In this document: positions 17,445 to 26,241 of the stretch, piece after piece | Layout of the letters: each line of letters opens with the position of its first letter | Numbering within the stretch: position 1 is the stretch's first letter | Origin: a virus | Reading direction: 5' to 3' (one strand) | IMG/VR virus record: IMGVR_UViG_3300020411_000980 | Location: 38,353 to 102,352 of that record | DNA: 64,000 nt | The notes under the pieces: model-generated | Told to the model about the DNA's origin: nothing | The model's input: only the letters and a program-made list of their open reading frames with translations | Database searches by the model: none | Position numbers and translations under genes: made by a program

Positions 17445-17661
17445 ACACTAGGCATTCTGGCTCATCTGGATGTTGGTCGCAAAATAATTCGATAGCGTTA
17501 GGATCGTGATGATCTCCTGCTTCAATCTCTTTCTTATGATGCTCATAATAGTCTTCGAGATCGTGTAGCTCTTCTTTGTAGTGTCTGCGAGCTGCAGGAT
17601 TTGTTTGTGGATCATCAAGAATGTCCTTATCCTTTTGGATGTGTTGTTCTATGCTTTCCAT
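17434..17661 (-). CDS. cp12: CP12 Calvin-cycle inhibitor
   Basis: The 75-aa protein ends with the CP12 signature: FCDQHPDEPECLVYDD (residues 60-75), in which Cys61 and Cys70 form the redox-active loop that docks into GAPDH. The acidic helix upstream (LHDLEDYYEHHKKEIEAGD) corresponds to the PRK-binding helix. The N-terminal Cys pair of plant CP12 is absent, as in marine picocyanobacteria. CP12 bridges GAPDH and phosphoribulokinase and shuts down carbon fixation. In cyanophages this is proposed to shift flux to the pentose phosphate pathway, consistent with talC elsewhere in the window. Located between tail genes. Confidence 0.88.
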   Translation of the reverse strand: MESIEQHIQKDKDILDDPQTNPAARRHYKEELHDLEDYYEHHKKEIEAGDHHDPNAIELFCDQHPDEPECLVYDD

Positions 17662-17667
17662 AATAGT

Positions 17668-19377
17668 TTAAGTAGGAGTAGTAATACTGTCCTTAGATAG
17701 GTTCAATAAAGTTGTAACCCCTTCTGGATTATACTTGTGTGTTAACCCAGTAATCAGGTATCTACCTGAATAAACGGGATCTAAAACTGTGCGTTCTTCC
17801 TCCTTAGTTGAAGCAGGTATAACGCACTCTAGTTGTTGACCTACTGCTAATGCTACATTACCTGGTATAGTAATGTCAAGAGTAATTGCTTTAAGTAACT
17901 GCCAACGACTGAAACTGTATGCAGATGCCCATATTGTATCGAAGTCCATATTGCCAGCACCACCAGTAGAATCCTGTTGGTTCTGAGCGTTCTTCATACC
18001 AGGAAGAGCACGTATTTTAGTACGTGTTGGTCTCTTTTCATCAAAGTATATAGGTTTAACCTTTGGAAATGGGAACTGATCGTTCAATATACCACCTGCT
18101 TTGTTTGCCATTCCAAACACATTGTTCAGTCCCATATGTAGTGGTGGTTGTATAGAACCAGACGCTCCGTGTGCTTTTACTGTAGTGTTTGTTTTCAGTC
18201 CTTTTGTATCTGAAGAAGATACTAAACCTGCGTTTAGTTTACCCTGAACATACGTGGAAGAGGACGTAGTAGTTGTTGTGGTGTTCCCACTAGTAGTGGT
18301 AGTTGTTGTGGTTGCAGCTGCAGCTTCACTTCTTGCGTCTATTTCTTTTACTTCTGCTTCATATTCAGCATATCTTTTTTTATCATCATCATCCCAGTTA
18401 TCTTGATATTGCAGCATTGTTTCCATATAACCATCAAGTTCAACCAATCTCGAAGCATCTTTGACTGAAGCAGTATCTACAAGAGAAGAGTCACCATCAC
18501 CTGATGCAGGTAAATTGCCACTGGTTATTGCAGGTAACTTAAGTCCTAATACTGTATTACTATAGGTACCTGACCTCATCTTCTCCAAATGATTTGCTCT
18601 ATCTGGGAAGTTCATACTTTCAATCTTATAAGCATTAAAATCTGACTCACCGACGTTTGCCTGTTCATAGGTATACTTGGCTGGATTAGCAGCAGTAGGA
18701 TTTCTATCCGAACACAACCAATCTATAGTATGAAAATAATATCCATCTCTATTCTCAAAGAACAAGTAACCAGCAGTATTAGTTACTGAACTGACAATTT
18801 TATCTGAGATATATCCAATACAATCATATGGTCTCCAAGTCGGTGCTAAGAATCTGAAGTTCCCCTTCGAGGGTTCGTAGGAATAGTTCTTACCAGAGGA
18901 CTTCAATTTTTCTTTAACACACCAGTCAACGTGTGCTGATCCGATGTCATCCTTAAACGACTTGAAGACTTTATTGGTTTCATTATTGATAGTCTCAGGT
19001 GACACAGTATAAATGACGTAGAGTTGTGCACGTTCAGACTTAGTAATCTCACCAATTTTAAATATTCTCTGCATTATCTCTAGTTCTACACCAGGAGCAG
19101 AGTCAGTTTCTATTGTTATTTGAATAAATTCATTACCAGTCATACTACTGATAAGGTCAATAGTATCAAACATAGCAATCTCCATCCTAACCGATGGTGA
19201 ATCTATGGACTCAATATAATTAAATCCAGAACAAAGTTTCCTGAAATCAACAAGAGAATGTTCTCCAAGAGGTTCAATCTGGTCAACTTTTTGATCAGGA
19301 TTAGAGTCGTCCTTAGTTATAAGATTAAATTTTGTTATCTTATAACCTTTGGGTTGAATCGGTAGATTATCGGTCAT
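17668..19377 (-). CDS. Baseplate hub protein (gp27-like position)
   Basis: This 569-aa protein lies between the tape-measure-like genes and gp5, where hub proteins are found in myoviruses. The N-terminal 300 residues are mixed alpha/beta with phrases such as FNYIESIDSPSVRMEIAMFDTIDL, typical of hub proteins that start with a tail-protein-like domain. A low-complexity stretch (EAAAATTTTTTTSGNTTT) near 350-375 links to a C-terminal Gly/Pro-rich part. gp27 of T4 is 391 aa, so the equivalence is by position and fold expectation only. It overlaps the preceding gene by 4 nt (ATGA-type). Confidence 0.6.
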   Translation of the reverse strand: MTDNLPIQPKGYKITKFNLITKDDSNPDQKVDQIEPLGEHSLVDFRKLCSGFNYIESIDSPSVRMEIAMFDTIDLISSMTGNEFIQITIETDSAPGVELEIMQRIFKIGEITKSERAQLYVIYTVSPETINNETNKVFKSFKDDIGSAHVDWCVKEKLKSSGKNYSYEPSKGNFRFLAPTWRPYDCIGYISDKIVSSVTNTAGYLFFENRDGYYFHTIDWLCSDRNPTAANPAKYTYEQANVGESDFNAYKIESMNFPDRANHLEKMRSGTYSNTVLGLKLPAITSGNLPASGDGDSSLVDTASVKDASRLVELDGYMETMLQYQDNWDDDDKKRYAEYEAEVKEIDARSEAAAATTTTTTTSGNTTTTTTSSSTYVQGKLNAGLVSSSDTKGLKTNTTVKAHGASGSIQPPLHMGLNNVFGMANKAGGILNDQFPFPKVKPIYFDEKRPTRTKIRALPGMKNAQNQQDSTGGAGNMDFDTIWASAYSFSRWQLLKAITLDITIPGNVALAVGQQLECVIPASTKEEERTVLDPVYSGRYLITGLTHKYNPEGVTTLLNLSKDSITTPT

Positions 19378-21452
19378 AAGAAGTTACTTACTGGATTATT
19401 AGACTCAGCGTTTCTACCGAATCTACTTACTAAGAACTGTGCTGCAGGATTACGTTTAGCTTCTGTAACGATAGGTATCTCATCAACATCAGAAGGAACT
19501 TCAGTTGAAGGTAATGCAATTGCTTCTGCAATCATTGACTGCATTTGTTGTCCTAGATTACCCTGCTGTGTCTCAGCTGCAATAGACTTAACTTTACCAA
19601 GCATATCATTTAGATTCTGTCCAACATTATTCTTTTGAGCTTCAATCGCCTTTAACATTATTTTAGAATCAGACTCTGTTCCATCTAAGTCAAAGTGAAT
19701 ATTATTTGTTACTGGAGATTGTATCATTCCAGATTGTATCAACCTCCTCATAAATGCAGAATCAGACTCCTGTGCAATACCACCCATACTGAATTCAGGT
19801 AGCTCAAGTACTGGAGATGTAACAAGTTTATTAATATTAACCTTACCACCTTCAGAGAATCCAGGAGGAACCTTGTATCCAAATGCCTTTGCTTGAACTG
19901 CTTGTCTCTTAGTTAAACTAGGATCCTTACGAGTGTGTGGTGTATCAAAAGGTATAACAAATCCACCTGCTGATCTCTGTGCAACGTACTCTAGTCCGTG
20001 ACCAATGAAATCAACACCTTTACCAGTCAAACTAACAGGGTAACCAGACATCGGACCATCTATCCAACCACCTTTACTTTTCTTAGGTAGGAATCCACCC
20101 TTAGAGAAGTTCTCAAGTTGATTAATTTTCTCCAGTTGATCTTTCTGAGTAAAACCAGCACCTACCCCTTCTTTAGGACCATAGTGAACATAGGATTCAT
20201 CTCTTGGTGCATTGCCAATAGTTGTATATGTTTCATCAGTTGATCCCTCTTGTTCGATGTCTTTAGGTACCAGTTTAAGTAAACCTGTCAGACCTTTAAG
20301 TAATAGAATCAGAGGACCAAAGACAACTGTACCTAAGACCTTCATTATCTTTTCAATCATAGGCATATGTTCCTTAAGTTTATCAACTATCTTCTGCATT
20401 ACAGGACCAAGTGCTTCAAATACCTCTGATACTGCTTGTTTTAATGGTTCCATAAGTTTCTCGAACCATTCCATAATTACATCAAAGACCTCTTTAATTC
20501 CTTTAAAGAAGTCCTCAGCAATAGGACCAAGGAACTTACCAACGTTCTCACCTATAAATCCACCGAGAGCAGCACCAATAATACCACCAATAGGTCCTAA
20601 GAATTTCTCACCAATAGTACTACCAACCATTGATCCAGTAGTACTACCTACACCACCACCAATAGCAGCAGCATTTCTATCCTCTTCTGGGATTGTTTCA
20701 TCATTCTTAATTCTATTATAAGCTTCTAATCCTTGTCCAGTCGCCAATGCCATTCGACCAACGACAGTTCCACCTAGGAATTTACCTAGGTTCATAATAC
20801 CGCCACCGACCATCGAGAAGATGCCAGTAATACTGCTAATAAAACCTGCAGGATTTGCTAAGAATGCGAGTCCAGCTAAAGCACCACTTAAACCAGCGAT
20901 ACCTTGCAATCGCTCCATAATAGTCTTATCTTCACCAAACGTCTTGTCCCAATTCTCTGTAATCCAATTCTTTAGCTTAGTAAATGTAGATACAAGCATA
21001 TCCCAGAATTCTTTAATTTTTGTAAAAGTATCCTCTAATCGTTTTCTATTAGCAGGATCACTAATCCAATCAAGAGCCTTGTACATTATAAGACCCTTGA
21101 AGAACTTCATAAAATTCCCTAAGAATCCTAATCCTCCTCCAACCATCTTTGCTACTATATTATCATCACCACTACCTTTTTCATCTCCTTCTAACTTCTT
21201 CTCTCTAGCACTATCAGATGCTAATGCAGCAGCTCTCTTTGCTCTTGCTGCTTGTGCCTTATTCTGATTCTTAACTTCTTTTATTGCTACAGCAATACTA
21301 TTAACTGTAGCACCTAGGGAATTGATAGCAGTTATAGTTGTAGAAAAACTGGTACCTGCTATCGTTTTATTTCCAATAGAAACTTTGGAACTCTTCCCTG
21401 TCTTATCGGGTGGAGTTACGTACTTAAAAAATCGTATCTTTGCTTCTGCCAT
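19374..21452 (-). CDS. Tape-measure-like baseplate hub/tail protein, paralogue without peptidase
   Basis: The product has 692 aa. After a charged, helical N-terminus (QNKAQAARAKRAAALASDSA) come amphipathic and glycine-rich hydrophobic helices (GLIMYKALDWISDPANRKRL; FLGPIGGIIGAALGGFIGEN), as in tail tape-measure proteins. The DWISDP block and the Gly-rich GGFIG block also occur in the next protein upstream (21453-23693, DWLSNP and GGFIGDKIGAF), so the two look like tandem paralogues. No M23 motif is visible. The C-terminal third is Pro/Gly-rich and may form a hub interface. Confidence 0.66.
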   Translation of the reverse strand: MAEAKIRFFKYVTPPDKTGKSSKVSIGNKTIAGTSFSTTITAINSLGATVNSIAVAIKEVKNQNKAQAARAKRAAALASDSAREKKLEGDEKGSGDDNIVAKMVGGGLGFLGNFMKFFKGLIMYKALDWISDPANRKRLEDTFTKIKEFWDMLVSTFTKLKNWITENWDKTFGEDKTIMERLQGIAGLSGALAGLAFLANPAGFISSITGIFSMVGGGIMNLGKFLGGTVVGRMALATGQGLEAYNRIKNDETIPEEDRNAAAIGGGVGSTTGSMVGSTIGEKFLGPIGGIIGAALGGFIGENVGKFLGPIAEDFFKGIKEVFDVIMEWFEKLMEPLKQAVSEVFEALGPVMQKIVDKLKEHMPMIEKIMKVLGTVVFGPLILLLKGLTGLLKLVPKDIEQEGSTDETYTTIGNAPRDESYVHYGPKEGVGAGFTQKDQLEKINQLENFSKGGFLPKKSKGGWIDGPMSGYPVSLTGKGVDFIGHGLEYVAQRSAGGFVIPFDTPHTRKDPSLTKRQAVQAKAFGYKVPPGFSEGGKVNINKLVTSPVLELPEFSMGGIAQESDSAFMRRLIQSGMIQSPVTNNIHFDLDGTESDSKIMLKAIEAQKNNVGQNLNDMLGKVKSIAAETQQGNLGQQMQSMIAEAIALPSTEVPSDVDEIPIVTEAKRNPAAQFLVSRFGRNAESNNPVSNFL

Positions 21453-23693
21453 TTAGTTTATGCTCGGAGATGCGTGTTTAGTAACATTAACAACATTAGT
21501 TTGCTTAGTCTTAACGACCTCCTTAACCATTGGTTGAACAATGAATTGAGTATTGGTCACAGAACCTCTCCATTGTTGGGATGCTTCTGTTAGAGACCTC
21601 TCTATCAATTCATTATTTATCCCACCTCCTTGTCCTCCGTCAGATGGTGTAATCTCAGCAACAGGTTCTACTACACCTGTAAATGGTGACTCCTTACCAT
21701 ACTTACTTAAAGGATTGATCCTACTTAGAGGATTATCTTTTGGTCTACCAACATCATCAGGATTAGTTGATGTTTCCCAATGTAAATGAGGACCAGTAGA
21801 GGTACCAGTATTACCTGTATAACCTAGTATTGCTCCTGCTTGGAATTTATCACCTGCTTTAAATGGTGACATCTCTTTCATATGAGCATATAACTGACCT
21901 AGACCATCACTAGATGTCCAAGCAATATAGTTACCAAATCCCTTATCAAATCCTACCTGTTGTACTGTACCTGCTAAGAACGCTTTAAGTTCTTCACCAA
22001 TTTCTGTAGCAATATCTACACCCATATGCATACCAGGTGAGAGTGCCATTTGGCGGTCTTTCATTGCTTCCGAAGTTACAATGTGACCGCCTGTGACTCC
22101 CCCATTGGTACTGTCCATAGCACTATTAGCAAGAGCAAGTTGCTCAGCTTTCTTCTCTGCAGCCAACTCTTTTTCACGTTCCCATCTCTCCTTTGCTTTA
22201 ATGACCTTTTTCTTCCTTTCAGAGAGTTCCTTCTCCAAATCAGCATAGTGTTCCTTTTCAAATTTGATACGTTCTCCTATAGTATACCTCCAATTCCAAG
22301 GTTTGTAACTATCTTTTCCTTCACCTTCTTCATCTCTTTTTTGTATCAATTCTCCAAGTTTCTTCTTGGAGTCTTCCATAGCTCTCTCAGTCTTTTTAAC
22401 ATCCCTCTCTCTATCTCTAAATTCTTGACCTGCTTTATCAACATCAGATGTATATAAACCAGTAAAATCAATCCTAGCACTCAGATCTTGGCTACCTTCA
22501 ACGAAATCAGCTATAGCTCTAGCACCATTCTTAATAATCCATACCAATCCTTCAAATGCTATTTTTGCACCTGCACCCAAGAACTTAGCAATCCCTGCTA
22601 TAGCTGACCCAGCTATTGGTGCCAAGAACTCTCCAATTTGCTTCATTACTGGTAGAAATTCATTGAAGAAATCCATCACAGGTCCAGTAATTGGTTCTAT
22701 GAATGCCTTCATAGCTGGGAACCATACATCAACAAAGTAATCTTTAATGGGACCAAAGACAGGTCTCATTGCTTCACCAAGGAATGCACCAATCTTATCT
22801 CCTATAAAACCACCAAGCATACTGCCCACTATAGGAGCAAATGGTCCTAATATGGGTGTTAACAGTGCAGTCAATCCCATAGATGTGACAGTAGCACCAA
22901 TACCTGCACCAATAGCAACGTCCGCATCATCACCTGCTGCTAATCTAGTGGTTGTTGATACAACACCAGCAGTTAGTGACATTGCCATTGGGTTGGTGAC
23001 AAAGTTCTTTGCCATCTGACCAGGTTTTACATTTGCACCAACCTTTTTAAGTGCATCTCCTACCTTAGTAAGACCTGGTCCAAGAAACTTACTTAACTTC
23101 TGAAAGTCTCCAAGTAATTTCCAAGGTTTAAGTATCCTATCTGCTACAAATAATGCTGCTAAACCACCAAGTATCTTAAGAGCACCCATTACTGGACTCT
23201 TCTCACTAAATGCTTCTAAGATCCAAGTAACACCTTTAGAGAATACCTTCCAGAATGTACCTAACCATTTACCTATAACAGTAAGTGTATTACCTATAAA
23301 CTCCTTATTATCTGGATTAGACAGCCAGTCTAGAGCAAAATATCCTATAAGCTTTTCTGCTAACCATTTGAATGGTTCTAATAACTTGGTTATCCAAGTA
23401 CCTACTTTCTTATCTGAATTACCAGACTCTTTCTGAGCTTTAGTTTGTACCTTCTTTTGTACTCTTTTCTCTAGTTTATCTTCCCTTGATTTATCCCGTG
23501 ATAGCGTCTTCTTCCTTTTATTATCTTGAATAGTATCAAGCTTATCTTCATACATTCCCACGATCATATTGCCAATATCCTCCACCACAAATCCTAAACG
23601 ATTCATTTGTGTGGTCATCGAAGCTACAGGATCTGTTCTAATATCTCCCTTAATCTTCGATGGTAGGAATTTTCTGATCTTTATCTTTGCCAT
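21453..23693 (-). CDS. Tape-measure-like tail protein with M23 peptidase domain
   Basis: This 746-aa protein has a long helical, hydrophobic N-terminal region, then a charged coiled coil (about 420-510, EKRKKV...KEKWEREKELAAEKK-like), then an M23/LytM zinc endopeptidase domain. Metal ligands are visible as H556 and D560 (HMGVD) and H638 (HLH at 636-638), with a second His at 604 in LYAHM. Such enzymes cut peptidoglycan cross-bridges during DNA entry. The gene immediately follows the frameshifted chaperone ORF (TAATG), the classical position of a tape-measure gene. It therefore probably combines tape measure and murein hydrolase. Confidence 0.8.
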   Translation of the reverse strand: MAKIKIRKFLPSKIKGDIRTDPVASMTTQMNRLGFVVEDIGNMIVGMYEDKLDTIQDNKRKKTLSRDKSREDKLEKRVQKKVQTKAQKESGNSDKKVGTWITKLLEPFKWLAEKLIGYFALDWLSNPDNKEFIGNTLTVIGKWLGTFWKVFSKGVTWILEAFSEKSPVMGALKILGGLAALFVADRILKPWKLLGDFQKLSKFLGPGLTKVGDALKKVGANVKPGQMAKNFVTNPMAMSLTAGVVSTTTRLAAGDDADVAIGAGIGATVTSMGLTALLTPILGPFAPIVGSMLGGFIGDKIGAFLGEAMRPVFGPIKDYFVDVWFPAMKAFIEPITGPVMDFFNEFLPVMKQIGEFLAPIAGSAIAGIAKFLGAGAKIAFEGLVWIIKNGARAIADFVEGSQDLSARIDFTGLYTSDVDKAGQEFRDRERDVKKTERAMEDSKKKLGELIQKRDEEGEGKDSYKPWNWRYTIGERIKFEKEHYADLEKELSERKKKVIKAKERWEREKELAAEKKAEQLALANSAMDSTNGGVTGGHIVTSEAMKDRQMALSPGMHMGVDIATEIGEELKAFLAGTVQQVGFDKGFGNYIAWTSSDGLGQLYAHMKEMSPFKAGDKFQAGAILGYTGNTGTSTGPHLHWETSTNPDDVGRPKDNPLSRINPLSKYGKESPFTGVVEPVAEITPSDGGQGGGINNELIERSLTEASQQWRGSVTNTQFIVQPMVKEVVKTKQTNVVNVTKHASPSIN

Positions 23694-23863
23694 TAAAGCG
23701 ATGGGCTCATTTGACCTTGCCTTTGTCTAGCTTCCTCTTCTCTCAGGTACCGAAGTAGCATATTAACGTATACATCCCTTTCCCACGGCATCATATTCTC
23801 AATTTCAGTTAAACTCCACTTATGATGCTGGACCATAGCGAAGTTTACTTCATACATATTCAT
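23693..23863 (-). CDS. gp51-like tail assembly chaperone extension, reached by -1 frameshift
   Basis: This 56-aa ORF (MNMYEVNFAMVQHHKWSLTE...PWERDVYVNMLLRYL) has the helix-rich HHKWSLTE-x-E-x-MPWERDVYVNML pattern of the C-terminal partner in phage tail chaperone pairs. Its frame is continuous, without a stop, back to a slippery T_TTT_TTC at 23890-23896 at the end of gp26. A -1 slip would therefore make gp26 fused to this region. It could also start at its own ATG (23863). The stop overlaps the ATG of the next gene. It is invisible to length-based gene callers. Confidence 0.72.
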   Translation of the reverse strand: MNMYEVNFAMVQHHKWSLTEIENMMPWERDVYVNMLLRYLREEEARQRQGQMSPSL

Positions 23864-23883
23864 CAACGAGTCGTGGGCTAGGG

Positions 23884-24588
23884 CTACGCGAAAAAACTTG
23901 CTAGACCCTCCAGTTTAACTGTACTAGTTACTTCAGTTTTAGGATTGAAGACTTCAATGTCTTTCGACAATTTAGGCATAGTTTCGAAGAACTGCTGCAC
24001 GTTAGCAAATTGTTGTGAGTTCATATCCTCAAAGAACGCAACTAATTCTGCCTTCTTGTAGTCTTTTGCTTCGTGTAGTTCTTCACCATCAGCGATTGAT
24101 TCAGTACAATCTGCTGCTAGTTTAAATACATCATCAATACCAGGATTATCAACCAAATTATTCTTAACGAATACATCCAATGAAGGATATTTCATCGTTA
24201 AAGTGATTTCATCAGTAAGTTTGATAATATTGGTGTGTTCTTTTGGAATTTGTACTTCTACTTCATCCAAATTAACTTCAACATCGACCTGTGTTTCATT
24301 GTCATCAGGACAAGTGAGTTTAAATTCACTTACTTCTCCAACAGATTTACCTCTGATCTTCAAGAACAAATATTCAATCTCAAAAGTAGCTAAATTAGCA
24401 GCATTTTTGACATTAGTACAAGATTTGATAATCTCCTTAACGGCTTTTATCATTTCTTTCTGATTTTGAGTCTCCATCGCAAGATAAAGAAGTTTCTCCT
24501 CTTTAACTAAAAATGGACGATAGGTCACTTTAAGACCACGAGGCAACACGCATTCATAATCTGGAATGCTCAGCTTGGGTAAAGGCAT
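23884..24588 (-). CDS. gp26: Baseplate hub / tail assembly chaperone gp26-like
   Basis: The 234-aa protein matches the T4 gp26 baseplate family (PF12322 type): MPLPKLSIPDYECVLPRG, then TYRPFLVKEEKLLYLAMET, and IEYLFLKIRGKSVGEVSEF near residue 75. It is predicted to take part in hub assembly or act as tail chaperone. The last codons (AGT TTT TTC GCG TAG) contain a T_TTT_TTC slippery heptamer, so part of the ribosomes may continue into the gp51-like ORF. A CTAAATA late promoter lies 29 nt upstream, so this starts the hub/tape-measure/gp5 transcript. Confidence 0.85.
   Translation of the reverse strand: MPLPKLSIPDYECVLPRGLKVTYRPFLVKEEKLLYLAMETQNQKEMIKAVKEIIKSCTNVKNAANLATFEIEYLFLKIRGKSVGEVSEFKLTCPDDNETQVDVEVNLDEVEVQIPKEHTNIIKLTDEITLTMKYPSLDVFVKNNLVDNPGIDDVFKLAADCTESIADGEELHEAKDYKKAELVAFFEDMNSQQFANVQQFFETMPKLSKDIEVFNPKTEVTSTVKLEGLASFFA
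23890..23896 (-). other. Predicted programmed -1 ribosomal frameshift site T_TTT_TTC
   Basis: The heptamer is in frame (AGT TTT TTC) and is followed two codons later by the gp26 stop TAG (GCG TAG). A shift to -1 gives CGC GTA GCC and an open frame of 65 codons to 23693. This fits the X_XXY_YYZ rule and the genomic position between tube and tape-measure genes. Confidence 0.65.
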
Positions 24589-24617
24589 TTTGTAAGGGTA
24601 TTACACTTCAGTATATC

Positions 24618-24624
24618 TATTTAG
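24618..24624 (-). promoter_or_regulatory. T4-type late promoter CTAAATA
   Basis: GGCTAAATAG on the minus strand, 29 nt upstream of gp26 and near the end of the upstream gene. Confidence 0.7.
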
Positions 24625-24625
24625 C

Positions 24626-25363
24626 CTATATTCCGTACTGTGTTTGCTCAGCTGCAGGAGCATTCCATTCTAATCCCAACTTCTTAGCAATAGATGCTGA
24701 CTCACTAACAACGTGATCTGTAGTCCAATCCTTATTACGTTGTACCTTCGTTGTAAATCTATATCTCTCAAACTTAAATGCAACAGGCAGTGTCAATATA
24801 CCACTATTCTCGTTACCAAAATCTAATGTACCCATATTATATGGATATACGCCACTAAAACACCATACACCAACTGCTTTATTCAACCTACCATAGTAAT
24901 CAATACCTTCCTTTCTAGTTCTGGATAGTAAGTTAGAACCACGTTCCCACTTCCTTACCCATACTTCAGTAACATAATCATCATAGAAACCAACTCTATT
25001 CTCAGAATCAGGTGCCATAGCATTCATCCACTTCTCATAGAAGTTTCTATGCCACTGATCTTTGGTTACCATAAAAGATATATTTAATTCATTCGCTGTT
25101 TGTCCCGTAGCATAAGTCCTAGTAATACCAAAATTACGTACCTCACCCGTTGTAACGTTACGTGATGGGACTGTCACGTTACTCGCAAAGTAATTCAATG
25201 CATCACAATAATCTGCTGGGTTAAATTCCCAGCCTGGAATACGCCCGAATATTGGTGGAACTCCAAAATCAATGGAGTACAGATTACCTAAAGCAGGTTC
25301 CTTAGCTCCAGTTCCTACTAAATCCTTGAAGCGAGTAAATGAATTTTGGTGACGATGTGGCAT
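24626..25363 (-). CDS. Tail-tube-like baseplate protein (gp54/gp19 fold candidate)
   Basis: The 245-aa protein has the pattern of tail-tube family members: a strand with Pro-flanked aromatic residues (NYFASNVTVPSRNVTTGEV), then TYATGQTANELNISFMVT, then a helical WHRNFYEKWMNAM. C-terminal strands follow (GILTLPVAFKFERYRF). In T4, gp54 (tube initiator) and gp48 (tube cap) are neighbours; here gp48 lies 1 kb away on the opposite strand, so gp54 is the best guess. It may instead be a second tube paralogue. Confidence 0.62.
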   Translation of the reverse strand: MPHRHQNSFTRFKDLVGTGAKEPALGNLYSIDFGVPPIFGRIPGWEFNPADYCDALNYFASNVTVPSRNVTTGEVRNFGITRTYATGQTANELNISFMVTKDQWHRNFYEKWMNAMAPDSENRVGFYDDYVTEVWVRKWERGSNLLSRTRKEGIDYYGRLNKAVGVWCFSGVYPYNMGTLDFGNENSGILTLPVAFKFERYRFTTKVQRNKDWTTDHVVSESASIAKKLGLEWNAPAAEQTQYGI

Positions 25364-25803
25364 TAGAATATAATTCTAGTCGGGATGTCGATATTTCTTC
25401 CGTTGACTGTAACAACGAATTGTTCAGAGGGAATCAATCCTATATCATCCCATTCCGATTCTGGAACTCTGTAAAAAGGACTTTGTACATTACTCCTCAA
25501 GTATTTATGGAATGTCTGAGGTGGGTGATTTACATCAAAACCTGCTCTTCTAGCAGCTGGTTGTAAATAATGGACATTTGAACCCCAAAAGTGATTCGCA
25601 CTTTCTCCAGTAACATATACTAATGGGTATTTATCCCACTTTGGCATCCTTTCACCAAATTTGGCATCATACTGGAATGTGATAGCAGCACCTATCATTG
25701 GAACTGCGTCTGCTTGAAGACCAAAAAATAACTGACTCCTCCACCAAGAAGGTGACTGAGGTTTGCCATTTGATAAGTCTTTTATGTCCTCAAAGAGACT
25801 CAT
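25363..25803 (-). CDS. Conserved head/neck-region protein of unknown function
   Basis: This 146-aa protein begins MSLFEDIKDLSNGKPQSPSW and continues with WRSQLFFGLQADAVP. That beginning recurs in many T4-like and marine phages next to head completion genes. Aromatic residues are frequent (HFWGSNVHYLQ). It overlaps gp4 upstream by 4 nt and shares a base with the next start. Function unknown; a DNA-end, head or neck role is inferred from position only. Confidence 0.66.
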   Translation of the reverse strand: MSLFEDIKDLSNGKPQSPSWWRSQLFFGLQADAVPMIGAAITFQYDAKFGERMPKWDKYPLVYVTGESANHFWGSNVHYLQPAARRAGFDVNHPPQTFHKYLRSNVQSPFYRVPESEWDDIGLIPSEQFVVTVNGRNIDIPTRIIF

Positions 25804-26240
25804 ACCTTTAACTCGTGCTCTGTTAATATCACAAATTCCATCTTTCTGTCTTTACAATACTCTCGTGCTGCTTTCCATTTTGCTTGATTGACACCATAAG
25901 TGGCAATCTCCTTTAGAAGCTTCTTAGTCCTCCTCCCACGTTTCGGTTCCTGAGTTTGTGCATAAGGTTTAATCTCAATAAGTCTCTTTCGTAGTCTACC
26001 GTCGGTTCCCTTCGATTTAACATAAAAGTCAGGGAAATAACGGTGAGGCTTCCTATCAAGAGGAGATATGTAAGGTACAATAATTTCTTCACTTCCCCAC
26101 TCCATAACGTTTAGATTTCTATCACACCATACCATAAATTTCCTCTCCCACAAAGATCTATAAATAATGTTTGTGGGATCCCCTTTATATTTTGCAGGAT
26201 TTGATGGTTTGAACCTACCTGAATAAGTTTTATAGGTCAT
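25800..26240 (-). CDS. gp4: Head completion protein gp4-like (gp50/65)
   Basis: The start was taken at the internal MTYKTYSGRF (146 aa), because the longer frame would run through the divergent gp48 start. It matches the T4 gp4 pattern: SGRFKPSNPAKYKGDP, then YRSLWERKFMVWCD, WGSEEIIVPY, HRYFPDFYVK, RLIEIKPYAQ and VNQAKWKAAREYC. The DF-x(n)-EIK region resembles a PD-(D/E)XK nuclease core. gp4 completes DNA-filled heads before tail joining. The ATG lies one base from the gp48 ATG on the other strand. Confidence 0.85.
   Translation of the reverse strand: MTYKTYSGRFKPSNPAKYKGDPTNIIYRSLWERKFMVWCDRNLNVMEWGSEEIIVPYISPLDRKPHRYFPDFYVKSKGTDGRLRKRLIEIKPYAQTQEPKRGRRTKKLLKEIATYGVNQAKWKAAREYCKDRKMEFVILTEHELKV
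26159..26166 (+). promoter_or_regulatory. T4-type late promoter TATAAATA (plus strand)
   Basis: Exact TATAAATAAT on the plus strand, 75 nt upstream of the gp48 ATG and inside the gp4 coding sequence. It is the only good late motif oriented this way near the sole plus-strand operon. Confidence 0.75.
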
Positions 26241-26241
26241 A

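Noticed and set aside
17668-19377. Firm assignment as gp27
   Set aside because: Length and sequence do not clearly match T4 gp27; only position supports it, so the call is kept tentative.
20212-21267. Plus-strand frames of 148-169 aa opposite the tape-measure-like gene
   Set aside because: Antisense to Gly/Ala/Ile-rich codons; no independent evidence.
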